Of a stretch of 64,000 bases of DNA, positions 26,568 through 35,192 are shown in pieces (position 1 is the first letter of the stretch; every line of letters begins with the position of its first letter). Below the pieces are notes generated by a model. The model ran no database searches. It was not told where the DNA came from and saw nothing but the letters and a program-made list of their open reading frames with translations. The translations under genes and the position numbers were made by a program. The DNA lies in NCBI RefSeq assembly GCF_035916755.1, contig NZ_JAYWIX010000006.1:124001-188000 (forward strand). Reading direction: 5' to 3'. This DNA comes from Rothia sp035916755 (GTDB taxonomy: Bacteria; Actinomycetota; Actinomycetes; Actinomycetales; Micrococcaceae).

Positions 26568-27914
26568 ATGGGTACTAAGCTAGAGATACTTTCCCATCGT
26601 TACAGAAGAAGAGATTCCGTGAGCGAAGAACCTACCGAAGCCGTGATTAGTCGCGGCCAGTCACTTTTTATTACGGCTTCATCCATTATTAGCGCGGGTA
26701 CTACTTTCTTGGTGACCTGGCTAGCTGCCCGATCTTTAACGGTCGAAGACAACAAAGATTTTTTGGTTTTCTGGTCCCTTACTTCTTTGGTGTTCGCCAC
26801 CCTCCTTGGAGTGCAGCAGGAGTCTGCACGTCTGATTGGTTCTGACCAGCTCAGTCAGCAGAAGAAGGCTACCCGTGCCCCCGGGGAAAGCACCTATAAC
26901 CCTCTTGTGGTAGCGACCTGGGTGGGGGTTACCTGCGCTCTTATCTTTGCTGCTCTTACGCCGGTGTGGCTCGGCACAGTTTTGCCGGCAGGAGACTGGA
27001 GAACCGTACTTCTCATTACGCTAGTAACGGCCGTCTATGCCTGCCATGTCTACTGCATTGGGGCAATGGCTGGCACCCGGGCCTGGACGGAGTACGCCCT
27101 GCTAATTTCAACCGGTGGTATTTTCTGCTTCTTGTGCACCCTGCTCGCATCTGCGCTGGGGGCAGGCCTACTCGCCTTCCAGCTTTCCTTTCTGGCAACC
27201 GCTTTTCTCTGGCTTGTCTTCGTAGTTTTCTCCCCCAGGGTGCGGGGGGCCACCCGTTTACGACTGGTAGGACGCCCTGGAGCGGCTTATCGTGGCATGA
27301 TACTGGCGGTGGGCACCGCTGTCGCTATAGCTGCTATGTCTACGGGCTTCCCTATCTTCTTGGAGGCGACAAGCTCCACTGCTACGCCTGAGTCTGCCGC
27401 GCTTCTAGCCGCAATTATTTTGGGTATCTCGATTACCCGTGCTCCTATCATGCTTCCCTTGCAGGCGTTTCAGGGGGTTGCTGTCTCTTATTTCCTGGCC
27501 AACTCTCAGCGTCCTACCGCTGCCCTGCTTAAACCGGTGGGAGCTTTACTGGCCCTTGGCCTGGCAGGTGCGGGGGCCGCTTATCTTCTCGGGCCCTGGC
27601 TGTTCGATAGAATTTATGAGAAGTATGCTGGGCAGCTCGATGGTACTTTCCTTGCTGCTCTCACCTTTGCCGCAGCCCTACTGGCGGTTACAACGCTGTC
27701 AGGAACCGCTACCCTCGCGATGGGGGCCCACCGTATTTATCTTGCTGGCTGGGTGCTCACTGTTCTGGTGGCTTTTGGCTGTCTTTTGCTGCCACTGGGG
27801 CTTGAGGCCAGGACTATTGTGGCACTGGTGGTTAGCCCAATAATTGGTGCGGCAGCGCACCTTGCTGGTATGGAGGTCCTGAGCCGTGCAAAGGCGTCCG
27901 CGCCCACTATCTAA
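26568..27914 (+). CDS. Flippase-like polysaccharide membrane protein
   Basis: A 448-residue integral membrane protein with about 12 hydrophobic segments, resembling MOP-superfamily lipid-linked oligosaccharide flippases of actinobacterial polysaccharide loci. Recognisable parts are RGQSLFITASSIISAGTTFLV at the first helix and LLGVQQESARLIGSDQ in the first half. An alternative GTG start at 26619, preceded by AAGAAGAG, would remove 17 basic residues and has the better ribosome site. It is divergent from the acyltransferase gene and convergent with a glycosyltransferase, with a terminator between. Function as a flippase is inferred from fold type and context. Confidence 0.7.
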   Translation: MGTKLEILSHRYRRRDSVSEEPTEAVISRGQSLFITASSIISAGTTFLVTWLAARSLTVEDNKDFLVFWSLTSLVFATLLGVQQESARLIGSDQLSQQKKATRAPGESTYNPLVVATWVGVTCALIFAALTPVWLGTVLPAGDWRTVLLITLVTAVYACHVYCIGAMAGTRAWTEYALLISTGGIFCFLCTLLASALGAGLLAFQLSFLATAFLWLVFVVFSPRVRGATRLRLVGRPGAAYRGMILAVGTAVAIAAMSTGFPIFLEATSSTATPESAALLAAIILGISITRAPIMLPLQAFQGVAVSYFLANSQRPTAALLKPVGALLALGLAGAGAAYLLGPWLFDRIYEKYAGQLDGTFLAALTFAAALLAVTTLSGTATLAMGAHRIYLAGWVLTVLVAFGCLLLPLGLEARTIVALVVSPIIGAAAHLAGMEVLSRAKASAPTI

Positions 27915-27928
27915 TAGAGCATAAAGCA

Positions 27929-27953
27929 TGAGGGGCAGCTAAGCTGCCCCTCA
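27929..27953. terminator. Bidirectional terminator
   Basis: A perfect 11-bp stem (TGAGGGGCAGC / GCTGCCCCTCA) with a 3-nt loop, followed on the plus strand by GTGTTTTA, between the convergent flippase-like and glycosyltransferase genes. Confidence 0.85.
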
Positions 27954-27958
27954 GTGTT

Positions 27959-28804
27959 TTAAGAACGTTTGAAGTAGGTGAAATACTCGTGCACGGGGCG
28001 GATCAGGCCGGACGCCCGCGCAAACTGAACACCGCACCACAACAGATGCGGAGGTAGTGCCAGGACGGCGGGAACGCCAAGAGCCTTCGCTAGCTGGCGG
28101 CGGCCACTGGTAACTGCCTTGATATGATCGCCACGGGCTCCCGCTCCCTTACTGATATTGGTAGTGTGCACTCGGTACTGGATTTCACTCCCCTGCAACA
28201 TCGCTACAGGCCCTAGCGCTGCTAGACGCAGGAAGAGATCATAGTCCTCGAACTGAGTAAGGTCTCGACGGTACTCTTTTGCCTGGCGGTAGGCTGCCAT
28301 TCGGAACACCACCGATGAATGCGGGATAGGGTTGAACAGCAACATGCTACGCCGAACATCATCACCGGTTGGAGCTTTAAGTTCACCCGTTACTCGGCCG
28401 TTTTCGTCGATAAGGTCTCCACCCGTACCCACAAGAACACATTCAGGGTGGGCTGTTAAGTAGTCTAACTGTCGGCGAAACTTTGTAGGAGTGATGAGGT
28501 CATCCCCGTCAACATTGGCGATAAAAGCTGACCGGGCGACATCGCAGCCTGCCCGCATCGCGTTACTGACACCAATATACCGATCAAAGCGCAGGACGGT
28601 CAGACGCGGGTCTGTCAGCCAAGGGTAGGCTTTCTCGTCGGTGGCGCAGTCTTCAGCAGTCAAGGTGATTGAGGGGCCGTTAAGCACCAGAATTACTTCT
28701 AGGTTAACATCCTGGCTCCCTAGCACCGACTGTACCGTGCTTTCAAGCCACTTACTGAGGGCCCCGCTTCGTATAACGACAGAAAGTTCCGGTGAAGAAG
28801 TCAT
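27959..28804 (-). CDS. Glycosyltransferase family 2
   Basis: A 281-residue GT-A glycosyltransferase when started at ATG 28804, which has GGAG upstream and follows the preceding gene by 4 bp; an upstream in-frame ATG at 28852 would overlap that gene. The nucleotide-sugar-binding start PELSVVIR is followed by NVDGDDLITPTKFRRQ, the DXD-type metal site, near residue 100, and by the acceptor-side motif RDLTQFEDYDLFLRLA. It probably adds a sugar to a lipid-linked surface glycan. It is the last gene of the minus-strand operon of this island. Confidence 0.85.
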   Translation of the reverse strand: MTSSPELSVVIRSGALSKWLESTVQSVLGSQDVNLEVILVLNGPSITLTAEDCATDEKAYPWLTDPRLTVLRFDRYIGVSNAMRAGCDVARSAFIANVDGDDLITPTKFRRQLDYLTAHPECVLVGTGGDLIDENGRVTGELKAPTGDDVRRSMLLFNPIPHSSVVFRMAAYRQAKEYRRDLTQFEDYDLFLRLAALGPVAMLQGSEIQYRVHTTNISKGAGARGDHIKAVTSGRRQLAKALGVPAVLALPPHLLWCGVQFARASGLIRPVHEYFTYFKRS

Positions 28805-28808
28805 CACA

Positions 28809-29921
28809 CTAGGCTCCTGACGCACTGGTAACTGAGCGCAAGATTTGCTCATAAATCTTAGCCTGGCTGCCCCAGCCCCACCGCTCCAGGTCTTCTAAGG
28901 GGTAACTCTGAGGTTCCTGTGCAAGCTCAGCGCGCACAGCTGCTACCAACTGGGGTACGCCCTGCTGCTCAACAATGTGAACCCGAACCCCGGCGTCCTT
29001 AAGCACCCTGGCACTCGACACATCATAAGTCACTATCGCTGCCTGTGACACATAGGCATCAATAATTGTGGTCTGAAATCCCTCTGCCGCCACAGTAGGG
29101 TTAACTAAGGTAGCGCCACGAAGCTCCCTAGCCACCATCTCATGATCGACGAAACCCTTGAAATCTACGGCAGCAGAGATACCTAGCTCAGAAGCATAGG
29201 CCTTAGCCTTTTCGAGGTCGGCACCAGCGCCCAATACAACACCGGTAATCTCAGCATCTTCTGCATGAAGCTGCTGGACAGTTTCGAGAAAGGCCCGCCA
29301 GCCCTTCACCTCAACCACGCGAGCCAAAAAAATCAGCTTTTTCCGCTGGAAAACGACCTCTTCAGGTTCTGCCGCAGGCAAGGGAGAAACATTATAAAAA
29401 ACATCAGCCTTTACACCCGAAAGCTTTTTAACAAAGTCACAGGAGAGCTGAGAAACACCCAAGACCTTAGAAGCGGACCGCAGAGTCAGCACACCCAAAG
29501 TGCGGTCTACCAGCTGACTTGCTAGACGAATAACAGCCTTCTCCGAAACCACAAAGCCCGAACCGTGCTCAGTATGGACTACGGGAATCTTCATCATTCG
29601 GCCTAAAGCAACCCCCAACCAGCTCATGCTAAAGAAACGGGTATGAACCGAGATGACATCTATATTCTCGCGCTTCAGCACCCTAGCAAGACGAACAAAC
29701 CCCAGAAGAGAAGGAAACCCTAGAATCCCCTCAATACGCAGATACTCCTTCAAGCGATAGACAGAAATACCGCCTTCAGAAGACTTACCGGGGGAATGGT
29801 CTAAGGTAACAATACGAACCTTATGACCAGCCTGTTCCAGCTCATTGGCCAAAGCATGAACATGCTGCTCCACTCCGCCACGCTTAGGCGGGTAATTATT
29901 CACCACAAAGGCTATATTCAT
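28809..29921 (-). CDS. Glycosyltransferase family 4
   Basis: A 370-residue GT-B glycosyltransferase. The N-terminal NNYPPKRGGVEQHVHALANE is the glycine-rich acceptor-side motif of GT4 enzymes. The C-terminal half contains KLIFLARVVEVKGW, the start of the nucleotide-sugar domain, and NPTVAAEGFQTTIIDAYVS, a variant of the GT4 E-X7-E motif. It stands 4 bp upstream of the GT2 gene and 12 bp downstream of the DUF2304 gene, so all three are one operon. Base composition is visibly lower in GC than in the flanking housekeeping genes. Confidence 0.88.
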   Translation of the reverse strand: MNIAFVVNNYPPKRGGVEQHVHALANELEQAGHKVRIVTLDHSPGKSSEGGISVYRLKEYLRIEGILGFPSLLGFVRLARVLKRENIDVISVHTRFFSMSWLGVALGRMMKIPVVHTEHGSGFVVSEKAVIRLASQLVDRTLGVLTLRSASKVLGVSQLSCDFVKKLSGVKADVFYNVSPLPAAEPEEVVFQRKKLIFLARVVEVKGWRAFLETVQQLHAEDAEITGVVLGAGADLEKAKAYASELGISAAVDFKGFVDHEMVARELRGATLVNPTVAAEGFQTTIIDAYVSQAAIVTYDVSSARVLKDAGVRVHIVEQQGVPQLVAAVRAELAQEPQSYPLEDLERWGWGSQAKIYEQILRSVTSASGA

Positions 29922-29933
29922 CGCAAAAAGCCC

Positions 29934-30335
29934 CTAAAACGAATCGGGTTCACGGCTCTGAGTAGCCTCAGCAAAGCCAGCACCCCCTCCTTGACCCTGC
30001 TGATCAAACTGAGCCCTCAAAATAGCAACCTCTTCAGCCAGTACGCGGACATCTTCACCCATTTTGGAAAGAGCAGAGGTGAGATGCAGGCAAACGCCGA
30101 TGAGCATGATAATTGAAAGTAGGAAAAGCAGATTTACCGGTGATTCTATACCGATGAGGTCTGCAAAGAAGAAGAGCATACGCGGGAAAATAACTAGCAG
30201 AATAATGATGACTGAAACAATCAGCCACAGGGCTGCATACTTTTCCTTCATATTCTGGTTGCGCACTTGGGCAAGGACTAGCAGCACAATGACTGCTGCA
30301 AAGACCAAAAAGAAGATATATGCGTTAATTGACAT
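29934..30335 (-). CDS. DUF2304 small membrane protein
   Basis: A 133-residue protein with three hydrophobic segments at about residues 5-22, 35-53 and 70-90, and a cytoplasmic C-terminus containing a short coiled-coil-like stretch (LAEEVAILRAQFDQQ). The pattern and the motif MKEKYAALWLIVSVIIILL match DUF2304. Such genes commonly pair with a polyprenyl-phosphate GT2 like the one 5 bp upstream, and the product may help present the lipid-linked sugar. That role is inferred from context. Confidence 0.85.
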   Translation of the reverse strand: MSINAYIFFLVFAAVIVLLVLAQVRNQNMKEKYAALWLIVSVIIILLVIFPRMLFFFADLIGIESPVNLLFLLSIIMLIGVCLHLTSALSKMGEDVRVLAEEVAILRAQFDQQGQGGGAGFAEATQSREPDSF

Positions 30336-30340
30336 ATTTT

Positions 30341-31090
30341 TTACTTGCCTCCTACTGAGGTCTTAGAACGAGTCATCGACATGGCGAAAGAGAAAAAGGA
30401 GCGTACCAAGTAAATAGCTGATTTCCAAGGATTAGAAGAGGGTGTACCAGCCTGACGCTCACGCATCTCCACCGGAACCTGCTTAACTGTTAGCCCTGCA
30501 CGAATGGCCATGACACAGGCATCAATACAGTCACCTAGATACTCAGCTGGCAAATGCTCACAATACTGCTCAATGGCACGACGGTTGGCTGCCCGGAAGC
30601 CACTGGTCGCATCGGTGAATTTTTCACCTGAAATGCGGGTGAAAAGGAAGGCCAAAACGACCATAGCCCACTTACGAGGGCCACTCACTTTATAGTTAGT
30701 TGCCTCAGCAAAACGAGAACCAATAGAAATATCGGTACCATCATCTAGACCCGCAAGCACAGTACGAATACCCTTAGGATCATGCTGCCCATCAGCATCC
30801 ACCTGAATTGCACGGTCATAGTTCATACGGCGGGCATACTTATAGCCGGTACGCAAGGCCCCACCAATACCCATGTTATAGGGCAAGTCGATAACAAAAG
30901 CCCCAGCTTCACGGGCAATTTCCGAGGTGCGGTCGGTTGAGCCGTCATTGACTACCAGAAGGTCAACTTCAGGCATCATACGGTAGAGCTCGGTAATAGT
31001 ACCGCCGATGACCTCCTCCTCATTCCATGCAGGCATGATAATGAGGGTGCGCGGTTCATCAACAGAAGCAGATGAGAGGTTCATCGACAA
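30341..31090 (-). CDS. Polyprenyl-phosphate glycosyltransferase (DPM-like GT2)
   Basis: A 249-residue family-2 glycosyltransferase of the dolichol-phosphate-mannose-synthase type. TLIIMPAWNEEEVIGGTI near residue 15, VVNDGSTDRTSEIAREAGA near residue 46, and QVDADGQHDPKG near residue 97 give the nucleotide-sugar and metal-binding sites. The C-terminus lacks strong membrane helices. The product likely transfers a hexose to polyprenyl phosphate for use by membrane-bound transferases in the island. The start may be either of two nearby ATGs (31090, 31084). Confidence 0.88.
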   Translation of the reverse strand: MSMNLSSASVDEPRTLIIMPAWNEEEVIGGTITELYRMMPEVDLLVVNDGSTDRTSEIAREAGAFVIDLPYNMGIGGALRTGYKYARRMNYDRAIQVDADGQHDPKGIRTVLAGLDDGTDISIGSRFAEATNYKVSGPRKWAMVVLAFLFTRISGEKFTDATSGFRAANRRAIEQYCEHLPAEYLGDCIDACVMAIRAGLTVKQVPVEMRERQAGTPSSNPWKSAIYLVRSFFSFAMSMTRSKTSVGGK

Positions 31091-31210
31091 AGGTTCTCCT
31101 CAGAGGTCCGTCCGCCCTGTTCTCAGGGCAAAGATACTACCCAGTCTAACAGTTCACCTCAGACGGCTATCCGAGAGCTGCAAAGGCCCTAGAGCCCTAT
31201 CAAGATAAGT

Positions 31211-33250
31211 TTAATCACAAGCCACAATCTCATAGAGCGTAGCCCCACCTGAGCGGTAAACCGGCTCAATAACACCCTCAGTATCCCAGAGGCGCTCAAA
31301 GCTGGGGTACCACATGGCATGGTCACCATCGTTATTTACCTCTACCCAGCCAAACCAGAGGAAATAGCTGATGTTTTCTTCATCCAAGATCTGGCAGACT
31401 CGCGGGTCTGTCTGTGCTTTGTCAAGGTTCTCATAGATATATTTATCATTCTCACTTATTTCTGACAGGGTGTGGTAGGAAGTAACTTCTCGCCCTGCTA
31501 AGGCATAAGCAAAGGCTCCACCATTAAAGGCAGACACTACGATGCCCTTATCCTCTGGCACAAGATCATCGACTCGTTCTAAAACATCAAGCTCATCTGG
31601 GGTCAGCAGAGGGGAATCAATGGTGGGCTCGTACAGAGCTCGAACGTTTTTGATGTAGGCATTCAAGGGGGTGCTGGTTTGCAAGAGAAGGGTGAGCACC
31701 AAGGTAGCAACAACCCCACTAGTTGCCACTACAGTTTCTCTTTTAAGCAGGTAGGAGCCCACCTTGAATTGGCCAGCAGCAGGCAACCTATCCATGACAA
31801 GAAGGGCAACCTGGTGAACCCCGTAGGCAATGAAGATGAGGACGAGGATCGGGGCCAGGGCAGCCAGGCGGTACGAATCGTGATACCAGGTTCCCACCAC
31901 CTCATATCTGCCCTCTTCCCAAGCCAAGGAGCGAACGGCCACATAGAAATACACCAGCACTAGCCAGGACCCCACCACCCAGTAGAGACGGTTTTTGCAG
32001 GTCACCAGGTAGTAAGCACCGATGAAGAAGATAATCGTGATAACCCATAAGGGGGTGACCATCATCCCCAAGGGGTGATTAAAAACCAACTCTCCAATGG
32101 CCTGCCCCTGCTTGAGGGCGGGCCCCCACATTTCACCAGCTTCCTTAGGTGGGCGCACTACATCCCACAGCACCCGCACTACCGCAAAAATTGCAAGAAT
32201 ACCTAGGCCTTGCAACAGAGCAACCCACCAGGGAATTTCTGTGCGAACTGCTGCGATGATTTGAAGAATGAGGCGGGTAGCGAAGATGGGGAGCACCAGC
32301 ACAAGCATTGACATGATGGCGTTGGGGTGAGCTAGGGCGATACCCAGGGCGACGAGGATCCCCAGAAAGACGGCCTGCACCGTGGTGAGATAGCGCACCA
32401 GACCGACCCGGAAGAGTTGAGCCATCATGCCGATACCCACCGGAATGAGGGAGTACCCCAGAAGGTTAGGGTAGAGCACACCGAAGTAGACGAGAGAGTA
32501 GGGGAAGGAGGAAATGCTGGCGGAGGCGACACCGGTGAGCACAAGAGCTATGGGTCGAGCAGGGAAGATGCTGCGCACCATGTAGATAACAGAAAGGGGC
32601 CATACGACACCGGCAATGACCAAAACGGTGGCGTTAGTTGCCACAGGGATAGATTCCCCTGAGTACATAAACACTAGTGAAACAATATTATGCCAGGCCA
32701 GAGGGTAGAAACCTTCAGGTTCTCCACTTGCCGAGGTCATACTCAAAATAAAGAAGGGGGAAGCGTTGGAGTGATCAACAATGTACCTGACTGCATTGAG
32801 GTGAAAAGAGTTATCCCAGGTCTGCGATATCCACTCTGCATCACCAATAGATCGAGCAAGATTGCGCAGGCCCAAAAGGGCACCAAGGGCAACTGAAGCA
32901 TAAAGCCACACCTGCCGCCCCACAGACCAGACCATTGGTTCACGCTCAATAGTGGTGCCCAGGCGCCGCCCCCCAGGAATATCTTCCCAGTCAAAGGCAG
33001 CAAATCCAGCCTGAACAAGAAACCCGAGTAGCGCGATAACAGCAGCTAGAGCAAAAGGAATCCACAGGGCCCAGGCTAGCCCCAGGGCAGGCGCTATGAT
33101 GGCACTCACTGCAATAAGGGCAATTGAAACCGGCGGGGCAATTGCAAACGCGTCAAAGCCTCTGATCCGCAGAGCAAGAGTTACCAGGAACCCGGGAACA
33201 AAAACTACCAACAAGCCTACGAGAGCTGGCAGCAGAGCACTCATCCACAC
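31211..33250 (-). CDS. Large DUF6541-like polytopic membrane protein
   Basis: A 679-residue membrane protein with a long N-terminal array of hydrophobic segments (starting LLPALVGLLVVFVPGFLVTL) and a C-terminal extracytoplasmic region from about residue 530 (LDVLERVDDLVPEDKGIVVS). This architecture, and its place upstream of a DPM-like GT2, match actinobacterial DUF6541 proteins, thought to resemble polyprenyl-phosphate-sugar-dependent (GT-C) transferases. Sequence identity to a studied enzyme cannot be judged here. It is the first gene of the minus-strand polysaccharide operon, separated by 120 bp from the GT2. Confidence 0.7.
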   Translation of the reverse strand: MWMSALLPALVGLLVVFVPGFLVTLALRIRGFDAFAIAPPVSIALIAVSAIIAPALGLAWALWIPFALAAVIALLGFLVQAGFAAFDWEDIPGGRRLGTTIEREPMVWSVGRQVWLYASVALGALLGLRNLARSIGDAEWISQTWDNSFHLNAVRYIVDHSNASPFFILSMTSASGEPEGFYPLAWHNIVSLVFMYSGESIPVATNATVLVIAGVVWPLSVIYMVRSIFPARPIALVLTGVASASISSFPYSLVYFGVLYPNLLGYSLIPVGIGMMAQLFRVGLVRYLTTVQAVFLGILVALGIALAHPNAIMSMLVLVLPIFATRLILQIIAAVRTEIPWWVALLQGLGILAIFAVVRVLWDVVRPPKEAGEMWGPALKQGQAIGELVFNHPLGMMVTPLWVITIIFFIGAYYLVTCKNRLYWVVGSWLVLVYFYVAVRSLAWEEGRYEVVGTWYHDSYRLAALAPILVLIFIAYGVHQVALLVMDRLPAAGQFKVGSYLLKRETVVATSGVVATLVLTLLLQTSTPLNAYIKNVRALYEPTIDSPLLTPDELDVLERVDDLVPEDKGIVVSAFNGGAFAYALAGREVTSYHTLSEISENDKYIYENLDKAQTDPRVCQILDEENISYFLWFGWVEVNNDGDHAMWYPSFERLWDTEGVIEPVYRSGGATLYEIVACD

Positions 33251-33445
33251 GGTTTACTTTCCCCGTTTCATCATCAAGTATTTATTCAACTTCTCAATAC
33301 TATCGACAGTCTTGAACATCCGTTCCTTTCACCTGACGCAGGAAGAAGTTACATTCACCATCATTTCGCCTCTAAACTGAAAGGACAGATGATTCAGGTT
33401 ATATACCTGCACACCCCACATTTCTACCTTCCTAAGGAGTCAATG

Positions 33446-35110
33446 ATGACCTATACCGTGGGTAACTATATTCTCGACCGCCTGGCTGAGCTGGGCGTAG
33501 ACAAGGTCTTCGGCGTGCCCGGGGACTTTAACCTTTTCTTCCTCGACGACGTATTGGCGCACGAGAAACTGGATTGGGTGGGTAACGCGAATGAGCTCAA
33601 CGCCGGGTACGCGGCGGACGGCTACGCCCGCGTCAAGGGCCTGGGCGCCCTGGTGACTACCTACGGTGTGGGTGAGCTGTCAGCTATCAACGCAACCGCC
33701 GGCTCCTACGCTGAGAATGTACCTGTGATTCACATTGTGGGTGCACCCAGCCTGTCGGCCCAGAATTCTCACCTGCGCATGCACCACACCCTGGGCGATG
33801 GGGATTTCAAGCATTTTATGCGCATGGCATCTGAGGTATCTGCCGCTGTTGCAGCCCTGCACCCGGCGACCGCTGCGACCGACATTGACCGCGTCATCCG
33901 CACCGCCGTCATCCACCGCAAGCCCGGCTACCTGATGCTGCCGGTTGATGTGTCGACCATGCCGGCCACTCCCCCGTCGCGTCCGCTCGATGTGGATAGC
34001 CACGTCTCCTCACCCGATATTGAGGCCCTCTTCAAGGACGCCGTCACCGACTTCATGCGCGGCAAGAGCGTGACGGTGCTGGCAGATATCATGGCTGAGC
34101 GTCTGGGAGCGGTGCAGGACGTCCGCGCCCTGGTAACCGAGACCAAGTTCCCCTTTGCGTCCCTGATGTGGGGTAAGGCCGTGCTGAACGAAACCAAGCC
34201 CAATTTTGCGGGTATTTATGTGGGGGGCCTGTCGGCTGAACATACCCGTGCGGTAGTGGAAGATGCTGAGGTTTTGGTTTGCGCTGGCGTGGAATTTACA
34301 GATACCACAACCGGCATATACTCACATCAGATAGATTTTGGCCGGGTTATTAACATCGGTGCGGAGAGCACTAGCATCGCCGGGCGTCACTATGCCCCGC
34401 TGACCATGGCGAGGGCTTTGAATATCGTTAAAGAGGTGTCCCTAGAGCTGGGCCTGAAGGGCACTCCCTTTGAGGCTCCCGCCAGCGAGGAACCTCTGCC
34501 CGATATCACCGATGAGGCTCTCACGCAGGATGTGCTGTGGCGGGTGCTCTCATCAAACCTGGACGAGAAGAACACTGTGGTGGTTGATATGGGCACTTCT
34601 TTCTTCGGCATGGCAACCCGCAAGTTCCCACGCGATTCTCGCTTTATCGGCATGCCCCTGTGGGGGTCCATCGGCTACTCTATTCCGGCCCTGCTGGGGG
34701 CGGCCATGGCCGATACCGATTCCCGCGGTGTGCTGATGGTAGGTGACGGCTCAGCCCAGCTGACCATTCAGGAGATTGGCACCATTATTCGCGAGGGCGT
34801 GAACCCGGTGGTCTTCTTGATTAACAATGACGGCTACACGATTGAGCGGTCTATTCACGGCGTGGAGGCTGAGTACAACGACATCACCTCCTACGACTGG
34901 TCGAAGATTCCTGCGGCCTTTGGCGGTACGAACGCCAACACGCTAACTCTGCGGGCAGCTACGGTTCGTGAGTTTGACGAGGCCTGCCGCCTCGCCAAGG
35001 AAAACCGTGACAAGCTGGTTTTCATTGAGGTGGTTACGGCCCCCATGGATATGCCCGAACTGCTTGAGAAGTTCGGTGCTCAGGCGGCCCAGCTGAACAA
35101 GAAGAAGTAG
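33446..35110 (+). CDS. Thiamine-diphosphate 2-keto acid decarboxylase (pyruvate/indolepyruvate type)
   Basis: A 554-residue enzyme started at ATG 33446 with AAGGAG six bases upstream; a longer in-frame start at 33389 adds 19 unlikely residues. The N-terminal TVGNYILDRLAELGVDKVFG and the catalytic glutamate in NELNAGYAADGYAR are diagnostic of the pyruvate/indolepyruvate/branched-chain keto acid decarboxylases. The ThDP-Mg site VGDGSAQLTIQEIG ends with LINNDGYTIER. It releases CO2 from a 2-keto acid to give the aldehyde. Substrate preference is not readable. It stands alone, divergent from the polysaccharide operon, and is closed by a strong terminator. Confidence 0.88.
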   Translation: MTYTVGNYILDRLAELGVDKVFGVPGDFNLFFLDDVLAHEKLDWVGNANELNAGYAADGYARVKGLGALVTTYGVGELSAINATAGSYAENVPVIHIVGAPSLSAQNSHLRMHHTLGDGDFKHFMRMASEVSAAVAALHPATAATDIDRVIRTAVIHRKPGYLMLPVDVSTMPATPPSRPLDVDSHVSSPDIEALFKDAVTDFMRGKSVTVLADIMAERLGAVQDVRALVTETKFPFASLMWGKAVLNETKPNFAGIYVGGLSAEHTRAVVEDAEVLVCAGVEFTDTTTGIYSHQIDFGRVINIGAESTSIAGRHYAPLTMARALNIVKEVSLELGLKGTPFEAPASEEPLPDITDEALTQDVLWRVLSSNLDEKNTVVVDMGTSFFGMATRKFPRDSRFIGMPLWGSIGYSIPALLGAAMADTDSRGVLMVGDGSAQLTIQEIGTIIREGVNPVVFLINNDGYTIERSIHGVEAEYNDITSYDWSKIPAAFGGTNANTLTLRAATVREFDEACRLAKENRDKLVFIEVVTAPMDMPELLEKFGAQAAQLNKKK

Positions 35111-35124
35111 CACAAGAGCCCCCA

Positions 35125-35173
35125 AGGACGCGCCCGCCCCGCCTTCATCGACGAAGGCGGGGCGGGCGCGTCC
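35125..35173. terminator. GC-rich bidirectional terminator
   Basis: A long stem, GGACGCGCCCGCCCCGCCTTC and its complement around a short loop, lies between the convergent decarboxylase and gluconate permease genes. It shares the GGACGCGCCCGCCCC half with the terminator at 22746-22790. Confidence 0.8.
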
Positions 35174-35192
35174 GGCTTTAACTCACGCGTAG

